A stretch of 24,404 nt of DNA, taken from Actinomycetes bacterium (GTDB taxonomy: Bacteria; Actinomycetota; Humimicrobiia; JAHJRV01). A program made the position numbers and the translations under genes. This document shows positions 8,310 through 16,232 of this stretch, piece by piece; position 1 is the stretch's first letter, and each line of letters opens with the position of its first letter. The stretch lies in contig DAOWJR010000007.1 in the NCBI GenBank assembly GCA_030640275.1, forward strand, positions 1 to 24,404, in the 5' to 3' direction. Below the pieces are notes generated by a model, which had not been told where the DNA came from, did not search any database, and saw only the letters and a program-made list of their open reading frames with translations.

Positions 8310-9200
8310 ATGATAGATGAAGTTAAAAAAGACACTATTGATGTCAGTATTGTTTTAGCTACATATAATGAAGAAAAAAGTATAAAGGAAGAAATAGAAA
8401 GAATTAAAAAGGCAATGGATTCTTCAAAATATTCCTATGAAGTCATAGTGGTTGATGATGGCTCTAAAGATAAAACACCTGATATAGTGGAACAGAGTTT
8501 TCCATGGGTAAAACTATATAGAAGACTTGTTAACTATGGGACAGGAACTGCCAGAAAATTTGGAACAGAGAAAGCAAAGGGTGAATATGTAGTCTGGTCT
8601 GATGCAGATTTGACTTATCCTAATTATTTAATACCTGAATTAATTCCACATTTAGACAAATATGATCAAGTTATAGGTGCAAGAAAAACGGAAGAAGGTC
8701 AACAAAAATTATTAAGAATATCAACAAAATGGTTTATTAAAAAATTAGCAATATTTTTGTCTGGTAAGAATATCCCAGACTTGAACTCAGGACTTAGGGC
8801 ATTTAAAAGTGAGGTAGGACTAAAATACTTATATTTGCTTCCACCAGGTTTTTCATGTGTAGCTACTATGACTTTAGCTTTTTTAATAAATGGTCATCCA
8901 GTAAAATTTATACCAATTGATTATTTCAAAAGAGTAGGTAAATCAAAATTTCATCCAATAAAAAGTACCTGGGAATATCTCATCCAAGTAATCAGAATGA
9001 TAATGTTTTTCAATCCCTTAAAGATATTTTTACCCATTGCAATATTTCTATTACTTATTGGTATAGGAAAGTTCATCTATGACATTATCTATTGGCATTT
9101 TAGTATCAAAGGCTCAACTATTGTTGTTTTAATGATAGCAATCCAAGTTTTTGTTTTTGGCTTATTAGCTGAACTAATAGTAAAGATTTCAAAGAAATAA
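8310..9200 (+). CDS. GT2 polyprenyl-phosphate glycosyltransferase (DPM1/GtrB-like)
   Basis: This 296-aa enzyme probably transfers a hexose from a nucleotide sugar to undecaprenyl phosphate. GT-A motifs are complete: VSIVLATYNEE at 12-22, VVDDGSKDKT at 47-56, WSDADLTYP at 96-104 with the DxD Asp98/Asp100, NSGLRAFK at 159-166, and KRVGKSKF at 207-214, typical of dolichol/polyprenol-phosphate sugar synthases. Two C-terminal membrane helices (about 230-255 and 265-290) resemble GtrB-type enzymes. The start is ATG 8310 with GAGG (8301-8304) 5 nt upstream; an in-frame TTG at 8286 lacks a site. Its product would be the donor for the flanking GT-C enzymes at 6101 and 10924. The identity of the sugar is not visible. 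Confidence 0.88.
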   Translation: MIDEVKKDTIDVSIVLATYNEEKSIKEEIERIKKAMDSSKYSYEVIVVDDGSKDKTPDIVEQSFPWVKLYRRLVNYGTGTARKFGTEKAKGEYVVWSDADLTYPNYLIPELIPHLDKYDQVIGARKTEEGQQKLLRISTKWFIKKLAIFLSGKNIPDLNSGLRAFKSEVGLKYLYLLPPGFSCVATMTLAFLINGHPVKFIPIDYFKRVGKSKFHPIKSTWEYLIQVIRMIMFFNPLKIFLPIAIFLLLIGIGKFIYDIIYWHFSIKGSTIVVLMIAIQVFVFGLLAELIVKISKK

Positions 9201-9211
9201 AGGTTCTGTTT

Positions 9212-10294
9212 ATGAAGATACTTTTTATTACCAGAAAATATCCACCTAAAAAGGGGGGTATGGAAACATTTAGCTATGAACTCTCTGAAGAATTATCAAA
9301 ATATGTTACCCTTTATAAAATAGTTTGGAAAAAGTCCCAGAAATGGCTTTTTTATTTCATTCCCTCTAGTATTATTAAGTCAATGTTTCTTATAAGAAAA
9401 GAAAATATTAAATTAGTTCACATAGGAGATCCTGTTTTATCTGTTGTTGGTCATACATTAAAAAAATTTTTTAAAATTCCAACAATTTGTAACATTCATG
9501 GTCTAGATATCACTTTTAATAATACTATCTATCAATGGTACTTAAAAAAATTTCTAAAATTTGATAGATATATTTGCATTAGTAATTACGTCAGAGAATT
9601 AGCAACAAGGAAAAATTTAAAGAATTTAAGCGTAATTCCATTAGCAATAGATACTCAAAAATATGAAATTAATAAAGAAAGATCCATGCTAAAAAATAAA
9701 ATTTCATCCTTGTATGGAATCAATCTGAAAAATAAAAAAATATTGCTTACTGTAGGAAGATTAGTAAAAAGAAAAGGTGTGTATTGGTTTATAAATAATG
9801 TATTTACAAAACTTGAAAATAATATAGTTTATCTTATCGTTGGAAAAGGTGAGGAGGAGAAAAGAATAAAAGAGTTAATCGAAAAAACAAACCTTGAAGG
9901 TAGTATTTTTTTATTAGGAGAAGTGGATAATGACTTCCTTAAATTACTTTATAATATTGCAGATATCTTTGTTATGCCTAATATAAAGGTTAAAGGAGAT
10001 GTAGAGGGATTTGGAATAGTAGCTCTTGAAGCTTCATCATGTGGTGTGCCTGTTGTAGCCTCTAACATAGAAGGAATATGTGATGCAATAGCAGATGGAA
10101 AAAATGGTTTTTTAGTGGAAAGTAGAAGTATAGATCAATTTATTTTTATTCTTAATAAATTATTAAAAGATAATAAATTTAGAAAACTATTTGGAGATAA
10201 AGCAAAAGAATATGTATTTTTAAATTTTAACTGGAAAAAAATTATGAATAAATATATTAAAATTTACAAAGAGATAATTCAGACTTATAAATAA
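9212..10294 (+). CDS. GT4-family glycosyltransferase (PimB/WaaG-like)
   Basis: This 360-aa GT-B enzyme starts MKILFITRKYPPKKGGMET, with the nucleotide-loop Gly15-Gly16. The acceptor-domain segment NIHGLDITF is at 94-102. The donor domain opens with LLTVGRLVKRKGVYW at 178-192 and has the E-x7-E motif EGFGIVALE at 265-273. The C-terminal NFNWKKIMNKYIKIYKE helix packs back on the N-domain, as usual in GT4. Family members transfer sugars from GDP- or UDP-donors to lipid-linked acceptors. The gene starts 11 nt after the GT2 gene, with AAAGG about 8 nt before ATG, so the two are coupled. The sequence looks intact. Confidence 0.9.
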   Translation: MKILFITRKYPPKKGGMETFSYELSEELSKYVTLYKIVWKKSQKWLFYFIPSSIIKSMFLIRKENIKLVHIGDPVLSVVGHTLKKFFKIPTICNIHGLDITFNNTIYQWYLKKFLKFDRYICISNYVRELATRKNLKNLSVIPLAIDTQKYEINKERSMLKNKISSLYGINLKNKKILLTVGRLVKRKGVYWFINNVFTKLENNIVYLIVGKGEEEKRIKELIEKTNLEGSIFLLGEVDNDFLKLLYNIADIFVMPNIKVKGDVEGFGIVALEASSCGVPVVASNIEGICDAIADGKNGFLVESRSIDQFIFILNKLLKDNKFRKLFGDKAKEYVFLNFNWKKIMNKYIKIYKEIIQTYK

Positions 10295-10411
10295 ATATTA
10301 GAAAATAGAAATGGAATCAATAGACATGCAAAAAACCCAAAGGTAATTAAGGACAAGATTTTGTACAGGTTGAAGGATAGGGAATTTGATATGTTGCATC
10401 AGAAGAAATGA
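10295..10411 (+). pseudogene. Possible coding remnant after the GT4 gene
   Basis: After the GT4 stop, the same frame stays open for 38 codons to TGA at 10409-10411 without a start codon near its beginning. The translation contains RHAKNPKVIKDKILYRL and KDREFDMLHQKK, a composition more like protein than the surrounding AT-rich spacer. It could be the tail of a lost gene, and I do not recognise the family. The rest of the gap to 10493 holds nothing I can identify. Confidence 0.3.
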
Positions 10412-10493
10412 GAAATAAAAATCAATCATTTATAGTATAATTATTTCAATAAATTGTGTCAAGAATAAGAAATAATTTTAAATTTTAAGGAAA

Positions 10494-10820
10494 ATGGAGA
10501 TTCTTTATTTATTAAAAATAATTTTTGGCTCTGTGTTCGTATTGTTTCTACCAGGGTTGGCATGGAGCTTCGTCTTTTTTAAAAAAGGTAAGATTGATAT
10601 CATAGAGAGAATCGCTTTGTCCTTTGGACTTTCCATTGCCCTCGTTCCCTTAGTCGTCTTCTGGTTAAACTGGCTATTAAAAATAAAAATTAATATTGTA
10701 AATATTACAGTAGTGATTCTTGGACTAATCGGTTGTGCATTAATCTTCATGCTGAAAATGGGAAGGTTTTCACAAATAAAAATTCCTCACATGGAAAAGA
10801 AGGAAGGGTGTAAAAGATGA
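10494..10820 (+). CDS. Short DUF1616-like membrane protein, possibly truncated
   Basis: The 108-aa product has three hydrophobic helices (about 5-28, 41-60 and 68-88). It carries features of the DUF1616 N-terminal region: VLFLPGLAWSFVFF near 16-29, then IIERIALSFGLSIALVPL at 36-53. Members of this family are often much longer, with an extracytoplasmic domain after the helices, and often stand next to GT-C glycosyltransferases, as here. The ribosome site (AAGG before ATG) is close to the start. The frame ends inside a stretch that in other frames encodes a GT4 tail, which suggests that a deletion joined two broken genes. A genuinely short protein is also possible. Confidence 0.55.
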   Translation: MEILYLLKIIFGSVFVLFLPGLAWSFVFFKKGKIDIIERIALSFGLSIALVPLVVFWLNWLLKIKINIVNITVVILGLIGCALIFMLKMGRFSQIKIPHMEKKEGCKR

Positions 10821-10907
10821 AAAGTGGCTTGAAAGAACTTACTAAAAAATATAGTTGGAAGAAGATTGCTAAGAAAAACTGTTGAGCTATATAAAAAATT
10901 AGGGTAA
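10816..10907 (+). pseudogene. Remnant of a GT4 glycosyltransferase C-terminus with two frameshifts
   Basis: Three consecutive frames give a continuous GT4-like tail: DEKWLERTY (10816-10842), KKYSWKKIAKK (10844-10876) and TVELYKKLG-stop (10878-10907). Single extra bases at 10843 and in the A-run at 10877 cause both shifts. The pattern matches the last helix of GT4 enzymes; compare NFNWKKIMNKYIKIYKE at the end of the intact GT4 gene upstream. The N-terminal 90% of the gene is absent, so this is a stump left by deletion. It lies between the DUF1616-like gene and the second GT-C gene. Confidence 0.7.
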
Positions 10908-10923
10908 ATAACTGTAAAAAATT

Positions 10924-12582
10924 ATGAAATTTTTTAAACGAAATCAAAAATATATCTTACCCTTAGCCTTGCTCATATTAGTCTTTTTATTTGTTAGTTT
11001 TTATACTCTTTCAGCAAATATTCATGGTGATGCTAAAACACATACACTTTTTGCCAGAGAAATTATAAAAACAGGACACATATTAGATCACAGCCCTTAC
11101 GGAATATTAGACATTAAAAGTGATAAAGTAATATATGCTCCTATCCCATACCCACAGACATCGCATATATTTATGGCATTTTTTTATATGCTAGGTAATG
11201 AAGAATTCCTTAAGTTTTTCTCACCTATTCTTGTAGCAGTTACAGCATTATTTGCCTATCTGCTTTTTAGGAAAATAAACATGTGGATTGGTTTTTTTGG
11301 AGCGATTTTTGCTACAGTTTTGAATATGCAAAGGTTTATAATGGTACCGCTGATAGAACAGTTTCTACTATTTGGGGCGGTATCCACCATATATTTCTAT
11401 TATCTTTTTCTAAAAAAACAGCAAACGAAGTATATTATATTGACAAGCATTTTTTTAGGAATGACTTTGGCAACTAAACAGCAAGGATTTATACTTTTTG
11501 CTGGAATTCTGACCCATGGACTTATACTTGTACTTTGGGAGAAGATCAAACATAAACAATTCAATCTTTTAAAACAGTTTGCATTGATTGTATTATTGAC
11601 AATCTTAATCTGTGTTGGTCCCCTATACGATCAAATAGAAAGGACTGGGACAATCGACAGTGTCCCAGGTAGCACACAAATACTCTTTATGCATTCTAAA
11701 TATCCACTTGACGTAGAAGCATGGGAAATTCTACAACAAAGACTTGGATACCTCTTTCAATATAATTCTATAGATGAGATCTTGAGAACTTTATTTCTTC
11801 AGCCAATTTATTACTATAAATCCTTAAGTATGGTGAGGGTACTTACTCCACTTATCAATAATCAGATGATTATATTTGCTATGATTTTTATTTTAGGTTG
11901 CTTATATCTTTTTAAAAAGGATAAAAAACTATTCTTCCTAATCTTAATAATTTTCTTTATCAATTTATTTGTGATTTATTATTCAAACACTCACTTGTGG
12001 CAGTACCATAATTTATTTTTATATTTATTTGCCATAACTTCTGTGTGTGGATTATTTAAGTTAAGAAAAATATTGCACAAATATCAAAGATTAATAATTC
12101 CATTATTTTTAGTGGTTCTAATAACATCATCCGTTATTGGGTATACAACCTACATTCATCCTATGTACGGACAGTCTAACCGTGAGAAGTATACTGAATA
12201 TTACGAGCAGTTAGGAATGTATGTTAAAAACAACACACCAAAAAACAGTATTTTCCTTACTGCTCAGACAAGTTTTCGATATTATTGTGAACGAAATATA
12301 ATATGGATAAGTGCTGGTGGTGGTGCTAAAATCCCTTTAATTTTCGAAACTAAGGATCCCAATGTTGCATTGAGATGGTTAAAGTATTACCTTATTGATT
12401 ATATATTTATAAACAAAGACCAAACAAAATGGCTAGGCAGTAATGACTATATTCCCCCACATGGATTGTTAGAGTATATCGATCACTCACCATATTTTGT
12501 AAAAGTGTACGAAGTACCTTCAGATAATCCAAAGTTGATATTATATAAGGTGATTTATCCTACACACTTCGAGAATAGTTAA
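10924..12582 (+). CDS. Second GT-C membrane glycosyltransferase (GT39/PMT-like)
   Basis: The 552-aa polytopic protein begins with a basic tail and a helix at 10-28. It then has HGDAKTHTLFAREI at 34-47, where Asp36 fits the catalytic acidic residue of the first outer loop in GT-C enzymes. PIPYPQTSHIFMAFFY and about nine further helices follow, then a C-terminal soluble domain of about 150 residues. The architecture matches that of the 6101 gene but the two sequences are not close. It probably transfers sugar from polyprenyl phosphate at the outer membrane face. The ribosome site is weak (AGGG about 18 nt before ATG), and the gene follows degraded genes, so expression may be reduced. It ends 69 nt before the convergent PHP gene. 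Confidence 0.66.
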   Translation: MKFFKRNQKYILPLALLILVFLFVSFYTLSANIHGDAKTHTLFAREIIKTGHILDHSPYGILDIKSDKVIYAPIPYPQTSHIFMAFFYMLGNEEFLKFFSPILVAVTALFAYLLFRKINMWIGFFGAIFATVLNMQRFIMVPLIEQFLLFGAVSTIYFYYLFLKKQQTKYIILTSIFLGMTLATKQQGFILFAGILTHGLILVLWEKIKHKQFNLLKQFALIVLLTILICVGPLYDQIERTGTIDSVPGSTQILFMHSKYPLDVEAWEILQQRLGYLFQYNSIDEILRTLFLQPIYYYKSLSMVRVLTPLINNQMIIFAMIFILGCLYLFKKDKKLFFLILIIFFINLFVIYYSNTHLWQYHNLFLYLFAITSVCGLFKLRKILHKYQRLIIPLFLVVLITSSVIGYTTYIHPMYGQSNREKYTEYYEQLGMYVKNNTPKNSIFLTAQTSFRYYCERNIIWISAGGGAKIPLIFETKDPNVALRWLKYYLIDYIFINKDQTKWLGSNDYIPPHGLLEYIDHSPYFVKVYEVPSDNPKLILYKVIYPTHFENS

Positions 12583-12651
12583 TTATCAAAATCTCTATAT
12601 ATATGCTCATCAGCCCCTATTCCTTATTTCTTGAAAAAGAACTTTAGGTTT

Positions 12652-13401
12652 TTAGATGTATTGTTTTGTTCTTTTTAGAGAATCTTTTAAGAAATTTCTT
12701 GCTATAAATATCGTGATAGCACCTACTTGTTGAGATATAGCATATAATAAATCAAAACGCTTCAGCTTAATCATTCTAATAATCTGATTCATAGGCTCTA
12801 CATAAAGAGAAGAATTAACTCCTATAATTTTTGTTTTACCACTCAAAATCATTTTTCTGATATCTTCTATATCCAAAACATCATCCATAATACATCTACC
12901 CCTACCTATCTCAAAATAAAAATGAGCATCACTCCCACCAGTCATAGGTTTATTCCTAGATTTAGCCAAGTCCATTGCCATCTTATTTCCCGATTGAGAA
13001 ATTACTCCCTCTCCTCTTGCATTAAATCCTTCTATTGCATCTATCTTTGCTAATATTTCTTCTTTAATACGTTTAGCTCTTTTATATGGATGTGCTAATA
13101 CTGCTATCCCCCCTTTATTTTTAATTTCATCTATTACTTCCAATGCTGATCTTGATTTAATCTCTTCATCCAGAAACAAACCCAGTATATCTCCGCTTTC
13201 GGTTCTAATCTCAGTTCCACTAATTACAAAAAAATCATTATCTTTCACCATATTTTTCGTTTCAATCCCACCTCTAACAGTATTGTGATCTGTTATTGCT
13301 ATACCATTCAACCCCCTCTTTTTTGCTACCTCTAAAATCGTTTTTGGATCTAATATAGAATCAAAGGAATATTTCGAATGAATATATAAGTCGAACTCCA
13401 T
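12652..13401 (-). CDS. PHP-domain metal-dependent phosphoesterase with altered first motif
   Basis: The 249-aa protein is a PHP-domain hydrolase, a fold that binds two or three metal ions and cleaves phosphoester bonds. Motifs are ITDHN at 36-40 (Asp38-His39), GTEIRTESGDILGLFL at 62-77 (Glu64), LAHPY at 102-106 (His104) and GSDAH at 156-160 (Asp158, His160). The first motif, normally H-x-H in DLHIHSKYS, reads DLYIHSKYS, so the metal ligand at position 6 is Tyr. I chose ATG 13401 because AGGTGA stands five bases upstream, overlapping the stop of the preceding frame; GTG at 13410 is an alternative. It is the last gene of the long leftward operon. Its substrate is unknown and it may be inactive. 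Confidence 0.8.
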   Translation of the reverse strand: MEFDLYIHSKYSFDSILDPKTILEVAKKRGLNGIAITDHNTVRGGIETKNMVKDNDFFVISGTEIRTESGDILGLFLDEEIKSRSALEVIDEIKNKGGIAVLAHPYKRAKRIKEEILAKIDAIEGFNARGEGVISQSGNKMAMDLAKSRNKPMTGGSDAHFYFEIGRGRCIMDDVLDIEDIRKMILSGKTKIIGVNSSLYVEPMNQIIRMIKLKRFDLLYAISQQVGAITIFIARNFLKDSLKRTKQYI

Positions 13402-13406
13402 TTTGT

Positions 13407-14592
13407 TCACCTGATTTTATGTCGGATATAATTCATTGCTTTTAATGACAATTTTTTTAAATATCTAGTAAAAGTAAATTCTGGATCATCCTTTGATATA
13501 ATCCTATCATAAACATTAGGATTAAGAAGATCCTTAATAAAACTCATTAAAAAGAGCAATTTATTTGGTTGCGAGGAAAGAATATATTGTTTAGCCACTA
13601 ATAAATCCAAAAAAAGAAAACGCAGTTTGACACCCTCTTTGTATGAGATAACAGGTTCGATATCTCCATCAACGGCTATCTTGGTTAATAACCATGAAAA
13701 AATCAACTCCAGAGGCAACAGCTAAAGGCAATGAACCCCAAAATCGCGGATTAACTTCCATTAATTTTGGCTCATTATCTCGTTTGTCAATTTTAAATTC
13801 CACCATCGCCACCCCATACCAATTAAATGCTTTTAATAATTTCAACCCATATTTTATTATTTTCTCGTCTCTAATACTTACACAAAAACTGCTTTGCCCA
13901 CCAGTTATTGGAAGTTCTCTTATCCGCCTGTGACAAAAAATTGCTCTTGGTTCAGAATTTTTATTGAATAATGCAAAAAATCCAACTCCTGGACCCTTTA
14001 TATATTCTTGAATAAGTGGAAAATCTTGTATTTTGTGCATTTGAAGATATTCCGAATTAAGTTCTTTTTCTGAATTTACAATTGTATATCTTACACCGAT
14101 TAAACCCTTTTCATCTCTTGCCTTAATTACAGTAGGGTATTCGATTTCTTTCGCTACTTGTTTCACTTCTGATATACTTTTAACAAAATATGTTTTTGGA
14201 ACTGGAATATTATTTTTCATAGCAAATTTTAACAACAATTCTTTATTTCGAACACGATAGATACTCTTATAATCTGGTATAGGCACTTTGATGTAAGGAT
14301 TAAATAAATTTAAATGTTTAGAAATAAATTCAACAGTAGGAGTAGAAATTGGTAGCAGTACGTCATAATCTTTAGATAAATCTAACAGTTGAGATAAAAA
14401 TTGTTCAGGATTTTTATGTATTGATGGCAATACAATAAGATTCTTACAATACTTTGAACGGCCTCCACCACTACCATATTTCATAAGTGCGTCTTCTTCT
14501 ATAACTCCCGTAACATATACTCCGTTTCTTCCAAGTGAACGTATTACACAAAGTGCTTGCCTTTCAAAAGTGTCTGTAACAATTACTTTCAT
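13407..14592 (-). pseudogene. ATP-grasp enzyme (carbamoyl-phosphate-synthase-like), single frameshift
   Basis: Two minus-strand frames together encode one ATP-grasp protein of about 395 aa. The first frame (14592 to about 13700) has the N-terminal domain MKVIVTDTFERQALCVIRSLG, the ATP-binding Lys157 in YPTVIKARDEKG, metal-binding Glu265 and Glu279/Asn281 in MEVNPRFWGS, then breaks off after ASGVDF. The second frame resumes with SWLLTKIAVDGDIEPVISYK and runs to 13407. Removing one base from the six-A run at 13697-13702 joins them as GVDF-SWLLTKIAVDGD. ATP-grasp enzymes join a carboxylate to an amine or thiol, and in such loci may add an amino acid or amide. The ATG overlaps the upstream stop by 4 nt. 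A sequencing error or programmed slippage remains possible. Confidence 0.82.
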
Positions 14593-15432
14593 TTGTTTTT
14601 CACATCTGATTCTGAAGGTGAAATAATATTTATATCTCGGTTACATAAATATACTATGTTCCACGCCAAATTTCGCAGAGGTTTTTTTGATAAAATATCT
14701 TCAAATTTTAGAAATAGAGTGTCAATAATCCTATTTTTTCCTAGGAAGCGGTTTAAAAGAGGAAATAGATAACAACCATAATTTCTTTTTCTGATTTTAA
14801 ATCCTTCTTTTTTTAGAATGTTTTTTATCTCTCTCTCACTAAAGAAATGTAAGTGCTCAAGAAAGAAGGGGTTTTCAGCATTTTTCCTTAAGTTCACTTT
14901 TATTCTATTTGTCCATTCTCTATAACTATATTTTGAAGGAAAAGATAATAACCAACTTCCTTCGTTTTTAAGTACTCTATTTATCTCCTTTATGGCTTGT
15001 TCATAATTTGGAATATGCTCTAGCACCTCTTAAAGATATTATCAAATCAAAACTTTTTTCTTTAAATGGTAAGAAACACACATCACTATTAACAAGACGG
15101 GTAGTTACACGATTTTGACTGCACAAATCTTTTGTTTTTAACAAATAATTTTTAGATAAATCAAAGGACATAACCCCAGCCCCTCTCTTTGAGAAATACA
15201 ACGAATAAATTCCAGATCCACATCTAATGTCTAATGCTTTAAGATTTTTAAAATCTGTAATATGCGATAATAGAGAAACTGACCTATTAAACCTTTCATT
15301 AAAATAAAAATGAGTTCCAGAATCGAATAAACCTATGTTTTTAGGGGAGTATTGAGCACCAATTGGTGTATATTGTCCTTGTTTCTCATAAAAATCTTTT
15401 AAATATACATGCTCTATTGGATGTTTTTTCAT
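14589..15432 (-). pseudogene. SAM-dependent methyltransferase, frameshifted and with altered motif I
   Basis: Two overlapping frames make one class I methyltransferase of about 280 aa. The first (15432 to about 15030) has the SAM-binding region KALDIRCGSGIYSLYF and Asp91 after strand two, then VNSDVCFLPFKEKSFDLIIS. The second resumes with EVLEHIPNYEQAIKEINRVL and runs to 14589. Dropping one base near 15030 joins them as IISL-EVLEHIPNYE, the normal post-motif order. Motif I, usually LDIGCGSG, has Arg at residue 70 in place of the first Gly, which should hinder SAM binding. Start and stop overlap both neighbours by 4 nt (ATGA), so the operon structure is preserved. It is likely a recent pseudogene. 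Confidence 0.82.
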
Positions 15433-16232
15433 ACGATTACCTCAACTTTTTCCGCTACAAACCCCATACGCCCCCCCCACGATTTTAAAACATTTTTCCT
15501 GAGCTTTTCCATAAGTAGATCAAAACTTAGCGTGCACTTATTAAATTTAAATTTGGTTGGTATTAATGGGATATAAGCGCTACACCATAGAGTATTTGTA
15601 TCAAAATATGTTACCTTCAAACCATACTTAAAAAGAAGATTTTCAATCTCGTTTCGAGTGAAAAAATGTTCATATCCCTCCATGCGAACTAATTGTCCTA
15701 GTAAATAAAGAATGAAATTTTTTCTATTCGAGGTAGTTAATACTAATCTTCTTTTTGTTGTGTTGCCCATATTTTTTATCCATCTTTCATAATTCTCCCA
15801 ACCCTTCACATGCTCAATCGCTGAAAAAGATAAAACAACATCGAAGGATTTCTTAGGAAAATCTAAGAAAAGAGCATCACCTTGATGAAGCTCTGCATTA
15901 ACACCCGACTCATCCAGCCATTCCCTCCCTTTTTGGATGATTTTGTCATCCACATCAACTCCAACGATATTCTTAATGCCCCATGAATTGAAAATAATTT
16001 CAGCCACGGGATACCCGCATCCTATGTTTAATACCCTATCTCCTCTTTCAATTGCAATTTTAGCCAACCGAATATCTATACTCCGGATAAATAGATATTC
16101 AATTACAAGGTATGGATTTTTCAATTCCTTTAGTAAATATTCGTAAATCGTTAAAATAATATCTTTTTTACAAGAAAACAACTCAGATATTCTATCAATA
16201 TATTCCATCTGATTAATGTTAACGTTTTCCAT
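15429..16232 (-). CDS. SAM-dependent methyltransferase, class I
   Basis: This 267-aa protein contains RVLNIGCGYPVAEIIF at 66-81 (motif I), Asp93 and Asp95 at the end of strand two in VGVDVDD, HQGDALFLDFPKKSFDVVLS as motifs II and III, and SAIEHVKGW after them. Members of this broad group methylate sugars, lipids or small molecules; here methylation of a glycan residue is the natural guess. The ATG lies inside the end of the upstream GT4 gene (14-nt overlap) with GAGGTG as ribosome site, and its stop overlaps the next gene's start. No defect was noticed, unlike its downstream neighbour. Confidence 0.85.
   Translation of the reverse strand: MENVNINQMEYIDRISELFSCKKDIILTIYEYLLKELKNPYLVIEYLFIRSIDIRLAKIAIERGDRVLNIGCGYPVAEIIFNSWGIKNIVGVDVDDKIIQKGREWLDESGVNAELHQGDALFLDFPKKSFDVVLSFSAIEHVKGWENYERWIKNMGNTTKRRLVLTTSNRKNFILYLLGQLVRMEGYEHFFTRNEIENLLFKYGLKVTYFDTNTLWCSAYIPLIPTKFKFNKCTLSFDLLMEKLRKNVLKSWGGRMGFVAEKVEVIV

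Noticed and set aside
10505..10947. Minus-strand open frames opposite the DUF1616-like gene and its downstream spacer
   Set aside because: They lie antisense to better supported coding sequence, lack ribosome sites and show no recognisable motifs.
12583..12651. Bidirectional terminator between the convergent operons
   Set aside because: I looked for a GC-rich stem followed by T-runs on either strand and found none convincing.
13694..13933. Plus-strand open frame over the ATP-grasp gene
   Set aside because: It is antisense to a strongly conserved ATP-grasp C-domain and starts at the frameshift; no independent support.
15001..15060. Programmed frameshifting to explain the split methyltransferase
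   Set aside because: There is no slippery heptamer at the break, and the same gene has a damaged SAM motif, so decay is simpler.
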